A stretch of 64,000 nt of DNA from CAZYBU01 sp964645775 (lineage in GTDB: Bacteria; Spirochaetota; UBA4802; UBA5550), in assembly GCA_964645775.1 (NCBI GenBank), contig CAZYBU010000012.1, forward strand, positions 13,020-77,019, given 5' to 3'. The notes under the pieces are model-generated. The model saw only the letters and a list, made by a program, of their open reading frames with translations. It ran no database searches and had not been told where the DNA came from. Of the stretch, positions 18,527 to 26,959 are shown piece after piece; position 1 is the stretch's first letter; the number at the start of each line of letters is the position of its first letter. The translations under genes and the position numbers were made by a program.

Positions 18527-18552
18527 GGGCGGCTTTGCCGCCCTTTTTTTTT
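18527..18552 (+). terminator. Rho-independent terminator after acs
   Basis: The stem GGGCGGC/GCCGCCC closes a TTT loop and is followed by nine T residues, 27 bp after the acs stop codon. Confidence 0.9.
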
Positions 18553-18593
18553 GCGTGGCCGGCATGGGCGTACGTCTGCTGGGTTGTGTCTGG

Positions 18594-18740
18594 GAATTCT
18601 ATGTTCAGGAAGAATCGCCCTGTGCAATTGAGGCTGTAACGGATATGATCCTGTTCCGTTTAGACAGGTATGATTTCCGGGAATTTCTGGACAATAATCC
18701 CGGTCTTATTATGAAGCTTCAATACACATGGATTTCATGA
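18594..18740 (+). pseudogene. Remnant of a cyclic-nucleotide-binding domain protein
   Basis: The frame ending at 18740 encodes EESPCAIEAVTDMILFRLDR then DFREFLDNNPGLIMKLQ, which matches the C-terminal part of a cNMP/Crp-type ligand domain (phosphate-cassette Ser, then the final helix). There is no start codon with a ribosome site after the acs terminator, and upstream domain parts are missing. It is most likely a decayed 3' fragment. It is convergent with the TPR gene, ending 4 bp before it. Confidence 0.5.
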
Positions 18741-18744
18741 AAAC

Positions 18745-19743
18745 TCAGGTACTCTTTTTCCGAAAGAACTCGTTGAAAAGCTCGCGGTTTAATGCCAGAA
18801 GCCTGTCACGTATCTGGATCATGTTCTCGAAGTTATAATTCTGGACCTCGTAGTATTCGTACATCCAGAGATACTTGTTCATGAGCCTGGGAAGGACAGG
18901 TGTGGAGTAAATCTGGTCCCGGTTCATCCTCTTGTAATTTATTTCAAGGTTGTATATCTCTCTTTCTATGGTATCGATCTGGTGTTTACTCAGGTTCTTT
19001 CGAACATAAAAAATGTCCTGTATAAATCCGAATACCGGTATCCATTCCCGTGTATCCTGGCGGAAAGGGGCCGCGCTCCTGCTGTTCCATTCATCAATCA
19101 TATCAATAATGTCGTGAATCGGTCTTGAGCGGATGATCTCCAGGTCGATCTCGGAAGGATCGATAAAGAAAGCCTCCCGGAAAAGCAGGAGGCTTCGAGG
19201 AATATCATCTGAATGATAGTAGGCTTCAGCAAGAATGATAAGGAGATGGGGGCTGGCCGTATAGGAGCTACGGGCATATTCAAGGGTGTCGATGGTAAGA
19301 CGGTACTCTTCAAGCCTGAGAAAGCAGTTGCCCAGGTTTAGCAGAAGATCGAAGTTTCCGGTAGGGTCCTCCAGGTTGCGGAAAGCTTTCTGGTAATGCT
19401 CAGAGGCTTTATAGAACACGTGACGCATGGCAGCCCGGTAGGCGGTGGATTCTTTCATCCCTTTCTCAGCGGCGTAGGTGTCGTAGATTTCCCATTGTTT
19501 CATCAGAAAATCTGCCGTCTCCTTCCCGTCCGGAAGGGACATCAGTTCCCCGGTCCGGTTCAACCAGAACCGGGCAGTCCTGTATCCTTCAGACAGACCC
19601 GGATAGTAAGGGTCTTTGCTCATCAGATCATCAATACGGCGTACGGCCTCATCGAAGTTCCCTTCTTCAATCTGCTGGTAGGCCTTGTTGCTTTCATTGA
19701 GAAGCGGATCGTCTGAGAATGTCAGCTGACCGTCGTTATCCAT
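18745..19743 (-). CDS. TPR-repeat protein linked to SbcC/D-like pair
   Basis: A 332-residue helical protein. Residues about 15-60 and 135-200 contain TPR-like helix pairs (for example AYQQIEEGNFDEAVRRIDDL and NCFLRLEEYRLTIDTLEYAR), with a less clear C-terminal helical part. No signal peptide. Its ATG overlaps the stop of the upstream ATPase gene by one base (TAATG), which indicates translational coupling with that gene and the metallophosphoesterase before it. It may be a partner or scaffold of the complex, but I do not know a characterised homologue. Confidence 0.6.
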   Translation of the reverse strand: MDNDGQLTFSDDPLLNESNKAYQQIEEGNFDEAVRRIDDLMSKDPYYPGLSEGYRTARFWLNRTGELMSLPDGKETADFLMKQWEIYDTYAAEKGMKESTAYRAAMRHVFYKASEHYQKAFRNLEDPTGNFDLLLNLGNCFLRLEEYRLTIDTLEYARSSYTASPHLLIILAEAYYHSDDIPRSLLLFREAFFIDPSEIDLEIIRSRPIHDIIDMIDEWNSRSAAPFRQDTREWIPVFGFIQDIFYVRKNLSKHQIDTIEREIYNLEINYKRMNRDQIYSTPVLPRLMNKYLWMYEYYEVQNYNFENMIQIRDRLLALNRELFNEFFRKKST

Positions 19744-21869
19744 TAGTCAATATCCACGATAACGCTCCGGTCAACTTCTTCATGCCTGCAGGTAAGAATG
19801 ATGATCTGTCGTTGTTCGGATAGATCCTGGCAGAGAGAACCGAAACGCCTTGCCCGTTCATTATCCATGAACTGGTATGGTTCATCAATTATGAGGGGTA
19901 ACGGCTCCCTGCCGTCAATTAAAAAGTGCGGAAGGGCCATGCGAAAGCTGATGTTCAGGGTCTGGGAGATACGGCTTCCGAGATCTTCCCGCCCCAGCTT
20001 GCCATCTATAAAGTCCCTGATGGTCGATTTTTTTATTTTATCCCGGCTTTGGCCACCTTCCAGGAAGGTATAGTATTCCCGGGCGGTTTCAACGAGGGAA
20101 TCCATTCTTTTCTTTTGCCAGGATGTCCGGGCCTCCTCGAGAACGGTGGAAAGAAACTGCAGGGATTCCCCGATCTGCTTGAGTTCTTCCAGTTCCTTTT
20201 CCAGGGACGCGTCCCTCTCCTCCAGCTCTTTCAGGATTGCATCCTCGTCAGTTAGATTTTCCAGTTCCTGATCGATGCGGGATTGAATTCTGGTCTGTTC
20301 ATCTATCATTTCATAAAAAACATTAATGCGATGGTCTATCTCCATGGACAGCTCATTCAGGCTGGTAAGCGATAATTCGTCAAGGTCGCTGTAAATGAGC
20401 TGTTTCCTGTATCCTTTAATAGCCTTGCTGAGACTTTTTTCCTCTTCCATGAGGCTTCCGATTTCCTTCTCAATAGACTCCATGTAACCGGAATCCTTCA
20501 GTTCCTGACGGATGCCCAGGAGTTCATGGTGGCGTTCCCGGTAATCGATAACGTCCTGAAAGTATTTCATCAGGATTTCATAGATTTCCGTTATCTGATC
20601 ATCGCTTCGTTCCATGTTCTTTCCTTTAATGAAGGAAAGGAGGTCTTTTTCAGCTTCCCTGAATCTTTCATCCAGGGATGCGAGCTCATCCTTTCTGTTG
20701 ACAAGAAGAAGGGCTACCCCCAGTATCAGGCTTACACCGAAAACAGCGGCGGCCGCAACAGGAAGAAAGAAGGGGACCATTCGGGGCTGGTAGATCCCCA
20801 GGAGAAGGGAAAAGAGGATGCCGCCAGTCAGTATAAATCCCATGAGTTTCTTGATCACTGTTTTACGTGCCTGGACGGTATGACGGATGGCGTCATGTTC
20901 CTGGTGAATGTTCCGCATGTGGAAAAAGCGTTCCTGGATCTGGTCCAGGTATTCGTTGTCAAGCCTGTGTGACTCATTAAAATCGGGAAACAGTTGTCCT
21001 ATCTCTTTCTCCATCTGTATTGCTGATTGATGAAGGTTTCTCTCCTCTTCCAGCTTTTCACGGGTCTCTTCGAGACGGGCAGAGATCTCTTCAACTCTTT
21101 CCAGATTTTTGTGCATCTGATCCAGGAGAGACGATTCTTCCTGAAGACGGCCGATCTCCTGGTTATACTCTTCGATTTTATGGCGGATCTCCTCCCTGTC
21201 CCGGGTAAGTCTTTGTTGTCTGGAATTGCGGATATTGATGAATTCGATCTGCTTTCTTATATCTTTTCTCTCTCCTTCAAGGGATAATATCCGAGTCATG
21301 ATTCCCTTGCCTGCACTCTGGCGGTTCCGGTATTCAGATACATCGTCTGTTATACGGTTAAAACCGGTTTCATCCGTAACCAGGAGTTTCCGAATGGCGG
21401 AGATGTCAGGAGAGGGTCCGATACCTGCGGGTTCGCTCGCCTCGATATGCATGAGGGTCCTGATCTGGTCCATGTCGGGAACTTCTATGAGGTCCCGTAT
21501 ATCCCGGTCTTGTGGGAGATATTCTTCCAGTGGCATGTCAGCTGGTTTCAGGGGTCCGGCATAGATGATATGTTCTTCATCCTGGGAGATCGTGGAAAGT
21601 GTACAGTTGCCGGGGTCACGGCGCTGTATGGAGAGGAGTGAACCCTTTTCAGTTTCAATAACCGTATCTATTGAGAGGTCCGAGGCGGCGGGTTCATGAA
21701 TCAGACGCTCTCCCTTGAAGGTTCCCCAGATGGAATCGATGATGGAAGTGGCCAGCAGACTTTTACCACTTCCGTTTCCTCCTCTGATAAGGGTAATGGC
21801 ATGGCCGAATTCAATAACCTGGTCTTCGAAGAGATCTGGAAGGTTAATCCTGCATCTGCGTATTATCAA
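19743..21869 (-). CDS. SMC/Rad50-like ATPase with mid-protein membrane hairpin (YhaN-like)
   Basis: A 708-residue ATPase of the SbcC/RecN/YhaN type. The Walker A motif GGNGSGKS is at residues 30-37 and the C-terminal Walker B is LIIDEPYQFMD, followed by the switch histidine region LTCRHEE. Between them lie two long coiled-coil arms. Where the Rad50 zinc hook would be, the chain instead carries two strongly hydrophobic segments (about residues 340-395; LMGFILTGGILFSLLLGIY and AAVFGVSLILGVALLLV), so the tip of the coiled coil appears to be inserted in the membrane. It overlaps the upstream SbcD-like gene by 4 bp. YhaN/YhaO of Bacillus is the closest parallel I know. Confidence 0.8.
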   Translation of the reverse strand: MIIRRCRINLPDLFEDQVIEFGHAITLIRGGNGSGKSLLATSIIDSIWGTFKGERLIHEPAASDLSIDTVIETEKGSLLSIQRRDPGNCTLSTISQDEEHIIYAGPLKPADMPLEEYLPQDRDIRDLIEVPDMDQIRTLMHIEASEPAGIGPSPDISAIRKLLVTDETGFNRITDDVSEYRNRQSAGKGIMTRILSLEGERKDIRKQIEFINIRNSRQQRLTRDREEIRHKIEEYNQEIGRLQEESSLLDQMHKNLERVEEISARLEETREKLEEERNLHQSAIQMEKEIGQLFPDFNESHRLDNEYLDQIQERFFHMRNIHQEHDAIRHTVQARKTVIKKLMGFILTGGILFSLLLGIYQPRMVPFFLPVAAAAVFGVSLILGVALLLVNRKDELASLDERFREAEKDLLSFIKGKNMERSDDQITEIYEILMKYFQDVIDYRERHHELLGIRQELKDSGYMESIEKEIGSLMEEEKSLSKAIKGYRKQLIYSDLDELSLTSLNELSMEIDHRINVFYEMIDEQTRIQSRIDQELENLTDEDAILKELEERDASLEKELEELKQIGESLQFLSTVLEEARTSWQKKRMDSLVETAREYYTFLEGGQSRDKIKKSTIRDFIDGKLGREDLGSRISQTLNISFRMALPHFLIDGREPLPLIIDEPYQFMDNERARRFGSLCQDLSEQRQIIILTCRHEEVDRSVIVDID

Positions 21870-22981
21870 CTGAGTTCCTCCAGTATCTCTTCCCGGTCAT
21901 GGATTAAACCATTTAGAAGCAGGGTAAAGGAACGGGTGTCCAGTTCTTTCGGAAAGCTGTTACTACGAAGTTTGCCTGAAATAAGATGGAAAAACTCCCC
22001 TCGCAATGAATTTTCTTTTTCGTACCTGGAACAGAGGGCTTCCAGGGAGGGGTAAGTCCTGTATTCCAGTGAAAGCCGATGGAAGTGTTCCTGGAGGCGG
22101 TCGAGATCATCCTCCTGAATCATGAAAGGAGACTCTCCCGTTATAATGAAATGAGCGATGGTTTTGTCCGAGGACTCTGTCAGGATGGCTTTCTCCAGAC
22201 TTTCCTGAGATTGTAAATCTGAACAGTCAATAGTTTGCTCAAGGACCCGGTATTCGTTAACCGAGAGGCGTTTAATGCGGGATACTTTATCATCCATGAC
22301 CTTCATGGAAATGATGAACCGGTCGCCCCTCTCCTCCTGCTTCACGGCCTCCGGTGATCCCGGGTAGGCCCCGATAATCCGGTTATGGGCTTTAAAAAGA
22401 CGGAATCCATGATTGTAGCCGAGAGCGTAGAAATCGAGATTAAGGCTTTTAAGCCGTTCACGGTTGATAACACAACGGTCCCTGGAGGAGTCGTTCTTCG
22501 CGGGTTGAAAATCCGCATGAAAAAGGCCGAGGTGAACTCCTTCTCCCTCAACACGCACCATCTTCATCAGGGTTCCGCCGGCCGTTGCTGGAAGACCGTA
22601 AATATAAATGGTCTGGGAGCCCTTGATATAGAGGTAAGGTTTCTCCATCTTCTGGCAAAAGAGATGTGTAAAAGGAAGACCAGTAAGTTCAGCTCTTAAC
22701 TGGCCGTTGGAATCCAGGTCATTAAATCCCGGCGAGAAGAAGATATCCGTGTCCGAATCTCTCAGGGCCAGAAACTCGGTTTTAAGGACTTCTGCAAGAT
22801 CGGGATACGATGACCTGCCGTCTAACAGATCTCCGGCAATGAGCAGGAGGTCATGGTTTCGCGCCAGGGCCAGGATCTTTCGAAACGTTGAAAGACGTAC
22901 CCCTGCCGGGACTCCCCCCTCCTCTTCACCCAGGCCAAGATGGATGTCAGAAGTCAGGATGATAGATATCTCTTTTTTCAT
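21866..22981 (-). CDS. SbcD/Mre11-like metallophosphoesterase with altered active site
   Basis: A 371-residue calcineurin-like phosphoesterase, first gene of the SbcD-SbcC-TPR operon. The first metal motifs are present: D12-x-H14 (TSDIHLG) and D51 (IAGDLLDG). The GNHD motif, whose His is catalytic in Mre11, reads G85-F-N-D, and the final GHxH reads G188-Y-N-H. H155 (LFHAD) is kept. Two expected metal or catalytic histidines are therefore changed. The C-terminal 130 residues, which would bind the ATPase coiled coil, are helical. It may be a weak nuclease or a structural partner. The next gene on the other strand is divergent. Confidence 0.75.
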   Translation of the reverse strand: MKKEISIILTSDIHLGLGEEEGGVPAGVRLSTFRKILALARNHDLLLIAGDLLDGRSSYPDLAEVLKTEFLALRDSDTDIFFSPGFNDLDSNGQLRAELTGLPFTHLFCQKMEKPYLYIKGSQTIYIYGLPATAGGTLMKMVRVEGEGVHLGLFHADFQPAKNDSSRDRCVINRERLKSLNLDFYALGYNHGFRLFKAHNRIIGAYPGSPEAVKQEERGDRFIISMKVMDDKVSRIKRLSVNEYRVLEQTIDCSDLQSQESLEKAILTESSDKTIAHFIITGESPFMIQEDDLDRLQEHFHRLSLEYRTYPSLEALCSRYEKENSLRGEFFHLISGKLRSNSFPKELDTRSFTLLLNGLIHDREEILEELS

Positions 22982-23138
22982 TCAGCCAGCCGTGATGAGT
23001 TTTCCACTGTTCCTATTTTCGTTGATTTTACAGAAGCTCTTGAGACAAATACCGGGTCTGAATCCGGGGGTATTTTTATTGACAAATAGAGGCTTCAGCG
23101 GCCTGGATAACGGAATAATATTCCTTCGAGAGTGACTG

Positions 23139-24158
23139 ATGGAAGAATCGAGAGAAAAACAGGGAAAGGGAAATAAAAAAGGTCGGCTGCGGAGTGCCGG
23201 GAACGCCTTTCTCTTCATACTGGCTGCCTTTACCCTGTACATGGTGCTTTCCCTCTTTGTTATGATATTTATGACAAAACCGGACATGGAAAGCCGTGTG
23301 CCCGATGTTGTTGGCAAGAAATTCATTGATGTTTACAATATCCTGGAGCGAAAGAATATACGGCCCAAAGTAACCTTCAGGGACGTTATGGACCTGGATG
23401 ATGGTATCATACTCAGGCAGCATCCGGAAAGCGGCAGCGTCATACGAAGTGACAGCAGTCTCCGCCTTACCGTGAGTAGAAGCTTCTATTACGTGGAGAC
23501 CCCGAACCTGGTGGGCCTTGCCCTTCCTATCGCGCTGAACAAGATAAAAAACCTTCATTATCAGGGCCGACCGGTCTCCATCCAGAAGGGGATTGTTTCC
23601 TATATTCCTTCGGAGAAAACGCCGCAAAACATAGTTATTGGGCAGTCTCCCCTGGCCGGCGAAAGAATTACTCCTGAGATGAAAGTTAATCTTCTTATTT
23701 CCGCCGGTGACGTGGAATCCGATATGACCATGCCTGATCTGAAAGGGCAAAACATAAGCCTGGCCTATGATCTTTTGATGGCCATGGGAGTGCATGTCAA
23801 AGAGACATGCGAAGTTACAGGAGATATGGGGAAAAGCGGAACCATTACCGGTCAACACCCTTTTAAGGGGAGCAGCCTGAAGAAGGGAGACACGGTTAAG
23901 CTTCAGATCGCATATTATCCACTCAAGGACCATCCCTACATCGCCGTAGAAAAGGTGGAATACCGTATCCCCGAAGGAGAGAAAGCGGGTCTCTACGAGG
24001 CTTACGTTGAGGACAACATCTCCAGAAGAGTTCGTTATTCGGCTGACCTGAAACCGGGTGAAACAATGATATTCTGCTACAGGAGACAGGGAAACGCTCG
24101 AATTGAAATCGTCCGTGAAAACGCTCCCGTCAAGGTGATGACACAGGATGTTGAATAG
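23139..24158 (+). CDS. PASTA-domain membrane protein
   Basis: A 339-residue protein with a basic cytosolic N-terminus (residues 1-20), one membrane helix (about 22-46) and three extracytoplasmic PASTA repeats (about 53-113, 117-190 and 193-258; for example VPDVVGKKFIDVYNIL and MPDLKGQNISLAYDLL), then a C-terminal beta-rich part. PASTA domains bind peptidoglycan fragments. Unlike PASTA kinases or PBPs, no enzymatic domain is attached; spirochaetes commonly have such stand-alone PASTA proteins. It overlaps rpe by 11 bp, so the two are co-transcribed. Confidence 0.82.
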   Translation: MEESREKQGKGNKKGRLRSAGNAFLFILAAFTLYMVLSLFVMIFMTKPDMESRVPDVVGKKFIDVYNILERKNIRPKVTFRDVMDLDDGIILRQHPESGSVIRSDSSLRLTVSRSFYYVETPNLVGLALPIALNKIKNLHYQGRPVSIQKGIVSYIPSEKTPQNIVIGQSPLAGERITPEMKVNLLISAGDVESDMTMPDLKGQNISLAYDLLMAMGVHVKETCEVTGDMGKSGTITGQHPFKGSSLKKGDTVKLQIAYYPLKDHPYIAVEKVEYRIPEGEKAGLYEAYVEDNISRRVRYSADLKPGETMIFCYRRQGNARIEIVRENAPVKVMTQDVE

Positions 24159-24825
24159 CAGACCCCTTATATCACCTTCCATTATCGCTTCTGACCTGAC
24201 AGACATGGCCAGAATCGCCTCTGCCCTGGACCCTGAGGTTATCGACCTGCTTCACATGGATGTCATGGATGGCCGTTTCGTTCCGAACCTGACCTTCGGC
24301 CCGGGTTTTATCTCTTCACTGAAGACTCACACGGAGATCCCCCTGGATGTCCACCTTATGATCGAGGAGCCGGAGAGAAGCATTGAAGAATACCTTGCCC
24401 TGGAACCCTGGGTCACTGTGATTCACTATGAGAGTACCCGTTTCCCGGCGCGCCTTCTGAACCTCGTCCGTGAGGAAGGAGGCCGTTCCGGACTGGCTAT
24501 AAATCCGGCCACGCCCCTTGAATCTATCTTTGATATTCTACCCTACGCAGATCTTGTCTGTATTATGTCCGTGGACCCGGGGTTTTACGGCCAGGGGTTC
24601 ATGGAGCCTGCCCTGGGGAGAATTTCACGTTTGAAACAGCATCTACGGGAAGAGGGTCTTGAAGATGTTCTTATCCAGGTGGATGGCGGTATCAACCTTG
24701 AGAACGCCTCCCGGGTTTTCAAGGCCGGTGTAGATATTCTCGTGGCGGGGAGCGCCGTTTTCAAAGGAGGGGACCCGGAGGCCAGTGTCCGGGCACTTAA
24801 GCAATCTGCCCTCCCGGCGACCTGA
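24148..24825 (+). CDS. rpe: Ribulose-phosphate 3-epimerase
   Basis: A 225-residue TIM-barrel enzyme that interconverts ribulose 5-phosphate and xylulose 5-phosphate in the pentose phosphate pathway. Motifs present are SPSIIASDL, LHMDVMDGRFVPNLTFGP, LDVHLMI, the Met-rich loop CIMSVDPGFYGQGF and VDGGINLENASRV, with the catalytic Asp pair and metal-site His residues in place. A terminator lies about 140 bp downstream. Confidence 0.95.
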   Translation: MLNSRPLISPSIIASDLTDMARIASALDPEVIDLLHMDVMDGRFVPNLTFGPGFISSLKTHTEIPLDVHLMIEEPERSIEEYLALEPWVTVIHYESTRFPARLLNLVREEGGRSGLAINPATPLESIFDILPYADLVCIMSVDPGFYGQGFMEPALGRISRLKQHLREEGLEDVLIQVDGGINLENASRVFKAGVDILVAGSAVFKGGDPEASVRALKQSALPAT

Positions 24826-24832
24826 TCCTGGT

Positions 24833-24982
24833 TCAGCATACATAATCGGACAGACTGAAATTCTTCCGGATATAGTCACGCATTTCCTTTATTCGACGTC
24901 GGACGGTCCTTTCCGATACCTCTTCTGAAAGGGTTGTTTCCCGGCTCGAAATTGGCGTTTGAGGCCGGAATCCCCGGCTTTT
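24833..24982 (-). pseudogene. Possible C-terminal fragment of an HTH-type protein
   Basis: One minus-strand frame encodes TLSEEVSERTVRRRIKEMRD and then YIRKNFSLSDYVC before a stop. This reads like a helix-turn-helix followed by a C-terminal helix, but it has no start codon and overlaps the rpe terminator. I treat it as a truncated remnant, with chance open frame as the alternative. Confidence 0.25.
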
Positions 24983-24986
24983 TTTT
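24964..24986 (+). terminator. Rho-independent terminator after rpe
   Basis: GCCGG and CCGGC pair around a short loop and are followed by eight T residues (24979-24986), about 140 bp after the rpe stop. Confidence 0.75.
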
Positions 24987-25025
24987 GCTTAGACCGGGAT
25001 ATTTTTTTGTGAATATCAATTAATA

Positions 25026-25053
25026 TTGACAAAAAAAGGGCTGAATCGATACT
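25026..25053 (+). promoter_or_regulatory. Predicted promoter of the rpsP operon
   Basis: TTGACA (25026-25031) and GATACT (25048-25053) are separated by 16 bp in an AT-rich region, about 140 bp upstream of rpsP. The resulting leader contains two hairpins. Confidence 0.6.
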
Positions 25054-25060
25054 TAATCCC

Positions 25061-25093
25061 TTATGCAGGTTCATGTCTGTATCCTGCATGAAC
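25061..25093 (+). promoter_or_regulatory. Leader hairpin upstream of rpsP
   Basis: ATGCAGG and CCTGCAT pair in the RNA just after the predicted transcription start, with a 12-14 nt loop. It precedes the terminator-like hairpin at 25106. Confidence 0.35.
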
Positions 25094-25105
25094 ATAGAGA
25101 GATTG

Positions 25106-25129
25106 ATTCCTGGATAACCAGGAATTTTT
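25106..25129 (+). terminator. Attenuator-like hairpin in rpsP leader
   Basis: ATTCCTGG, loop ATAA and CCAGGAAT form an 8-bp perfect stem followed by a T-rich run, between the promoter and the rpsP start. Its form is that of an intrinsic terminator, so it may attenuate the operon. Confidence 0.5.
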
Positions 25130-25189
25130 CTTTACTCGTGACGATAAACGGTATCAGTACCGACGCAATAGAAACCTGGAGGTATAGAG

Positions 25190-25456
25190 GTGGCGGTAAA
25201 ACTGCGACTACAGAGGGTAGGAACAACGAACAGGCCATTTTATCGAATCGTGGCTGTTGACGCGCTTAAAAAGCGAGACGGGGCCGTAATTGAAATTATC
25301 GGTCGTTATCAGCCTATTGTAGATGGCGAGCAGCTGGAGATCGATGAGGAGAAAGCCCTTAAGTGGCTCAGGAGGGGCGCACAGCCCACCGGGACAGTCA
25401 GAGATCATCTGAAAAAAAAGGGTATTCTTGAAAAATTCAGATCAGCTGTGAGCTGA
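25190..25456 (+). CDS. rpsP: 30S ribosomal protein S16
   Basis: An 88-residue ribosomal protein with the standard S16 start VKLRLQRVGTTNRPFYRIV and the central GRYQPIV motif. It starts with GTG, preceded by a good GGAGGT. It is the first gene of the conserved rpsP-KH-rimM-trmD-rplS operon. Confidence 0.95.
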   Translation: MAVKLRLQRVGTTNRPFYRIVAVDALKKRDGAVIEIIGRYQPIVDGEQLEIDEEKALKWLRRGAQPTGTVRDHLKKKGILEKFRSAVS

Positions 25457-25469
25457 CAGGGGCAGGACC

Positions 25470-25706
25470 ATGGATTACAGAGAACTGGTTGAATATATGG
25501 TCAAGTCTCTGGTGGACAACCCGGAACAGGTTCAGCTCCGGGAAATAGAAGGTGAAAAATCCACCATACTTGAATTAAAGGTCACGAAGGAAGACATAGG
25601 TAAGGTAATCGGGAAGCATGGCCGAATAGCCCGCGCTATTCGGACGATTATAAGCGCCGCGGCTACGAAATCGGGTAAACGTATAGTCCTGGAAATCCTT
25701 GATTGA
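25470..25706 (+). CDS. khpA: KH-domain RNA-binding protein
   Basis: A 78-residue protein made of a single type II KH domain with the RNA-binding loop GKVIGKHGRIARAIRTI. It matches KhpA/YlqC, which lies between rpsP and rimM in many bacteria and acts as an RNA chaperone, often with KhpB. It starts 13 bp after rpsP and overlaps rimM by 8 bp. Confidence 0.92.
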   Translation: MDYRELVEYMVKSLVDNPEQVQLREIEGEKSTILELKVTKEDIGKVIGKHGRIARAIRTIISAAATKSGKRIVLEILD

Positions 25707-26241
25707 GGGAGAAGGTTCATATATTCGGATAGGGGCCGTTATCGGCGCCCACGGCCTGAAGGGACGTCTTCGGGTACTGATGTTTACCGATATTGATGAG
25801 AGATTTACCCCTGGGAGCGAGATTTATCTCAGGATTGACGGGAATGAATATAAAACGGTACATGTCAGTGAATACTCGGCCCAGAAAGAGAGAAAATGCC
25901 TTCTCCTTCTGGATGAAATTGGGGACAGAAACAGGGCCGAGGCCCTGAAGGGCAGCGAGCTTTTTATAACCCGGCAGAAAGCGGAAGAAAGCCGGGATGA
26001 TATACTGGATAGTGACGAATTTTATTTTTATGATCTGGTGGCATGCCGGGTCTTCATGGATGGCCTTCTTTACGGAAAGGTTGTGGGTATTCGCGAAGGG
26101 GGAGCCGGCGAGCTCCTCGAAATTGAAGATGAGAAGGGTAGAAGACACCTGGTTCCTTTTGTCGAAGCCATGGTGGATACGGACAGGATTCGTGAGGGAC
26201 GCCTTGACATCCATCCGGTAGAGGGACTCCTTGATTATTAA
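25699..26241 (+). CDS. rimM: Ribosome maturation factor RimM
   Basis: A 180-residue protein that binds S19 and helps mature the 30S head. The N-terminal domain begins YIRIGAVIGAHGLKGRLRVL, and the C-terminal PRC-like barrel contains FYFYDLVACRV and GELLEIEDEKGRRHLVPF. The start appears to be TTG at 25699, overlapping the khpA stop. It overlaps trmD by 11 bp. Confidence 0.92.
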   Translation: MIEGEGSYIRIGAVIGAHGLKGRLRVLMFTDIDERFTPGSEIYLRIDGNEYKTVHVSEYSAQKERKCLLLLDEIGDRNRAEALKGSELFITRQKAEESRDDILDSDEFYFYDLVACRVFMDGLLYGKVVGIREGGAGELLEIEDEKGRRHLVPFVEAMVDTDRIREGRLDIHPVEGLLDY

Positions 26242-26959
26242 TGTGGTAACCCTCTTTCCCGAGTTCTTTGTATCTCCCCTGGAGACGGGTCTTAAAGGCA
26301 GGGCCATTCAGGAGGGGATCGTAAGGGTGGAGCTTTTTAACCCGAGGGATTTTACGGTTGATCGTCATGGGCGGTGTGACGAGTATCCCTATGGTGGAGG
26401 GGCCGGAATGGTGATGACACCTGATCCCCTTTTTCGGGTACTCGAAGAGATGGAACGGGGAATGACCCTTTTCCCGACACCCTCGGGGAAGCCGATGGAT
26501 CAGAGAAGGGTGAGAGAGTGGTCGTCCCACGATAGATTGACCCTTATCTGCGGACACTATGAAGGGATTGACCAGAGGGTCATCGATCATTTTGTTGACG
26601 AGGAAGTCTCCATAGGGGATTACGTTCTGTCCGGAGGGGAAGAGGCCGCCCTGGTTATTATCGATGCTGTGTCCCGGCTTCTACCCGGCTACATGTCGAA
26701 TGTGGATTCCCTGGTTGAGGAATCCTTTGAAGAGGAACTGCTGGAATATCCTCAGTACACCCGTCCTTCGGAGTACAGGGGGGCCAGAGTTCCGGAAGTC
26801 CTCCTGAGCGGTGATCATGCAGCGATTCGGGAGTGGCGGCTCCGAAATAGCATTGAACGAACAAAGAGAGTAAGACCCGATTTATATAAAAGATTCTTGA
26901 TGAGAAAATTACGGGGAGAGGATAGAAACAATGCAGATCATACAGTCGATTCAGAATGA
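26231..26959 (+). CDS. trmD: tRNA (guanine-N1)-methyltransferase TrmD
   Basis: A 242-residue SPOUT methyltransferase that makes m1G37 in tRNAs reading CNN codons. It has NVVTLFPEFF, DEYPYGGGAGMV, LICGHYEGIDQRV and the knot motif SIGDYVLSGGEEAALVIID, all characteristic. A TTG start at 26231 is needed to keep the conserved N-terminus and overlaps the rimM end. It overlaps rplS by 29 bp. Confidence 0.95.
   Translation: MIINVVTLFPEFFVSPLETGLKGRAIQEGIVRVELFNPRDFTVDRHGRCDEYPYGGGAGMVMTPDPLFRVLEEMERGMTLFPTPSGKPMDQRRVREWSSHDRLTLICGHYEGIDQRVIDHFVDEEVSIGDYVLSGGEEAALVIIDAVSRLLPGYMSNVDSLVEESFEEELLEYPQYTRPSEYRGARVPEVLLSGDHAAIREWRLRNSIERTKRVRPDLYKRFLMRKLRGEDRNNADHTVDSE

Noticed and set aside
23076..24206. 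Long minus-strand frame opposite the PASTA gene
   Set aside because: It is antisense to a clear PASTA-domain gene and shows no family motifs.
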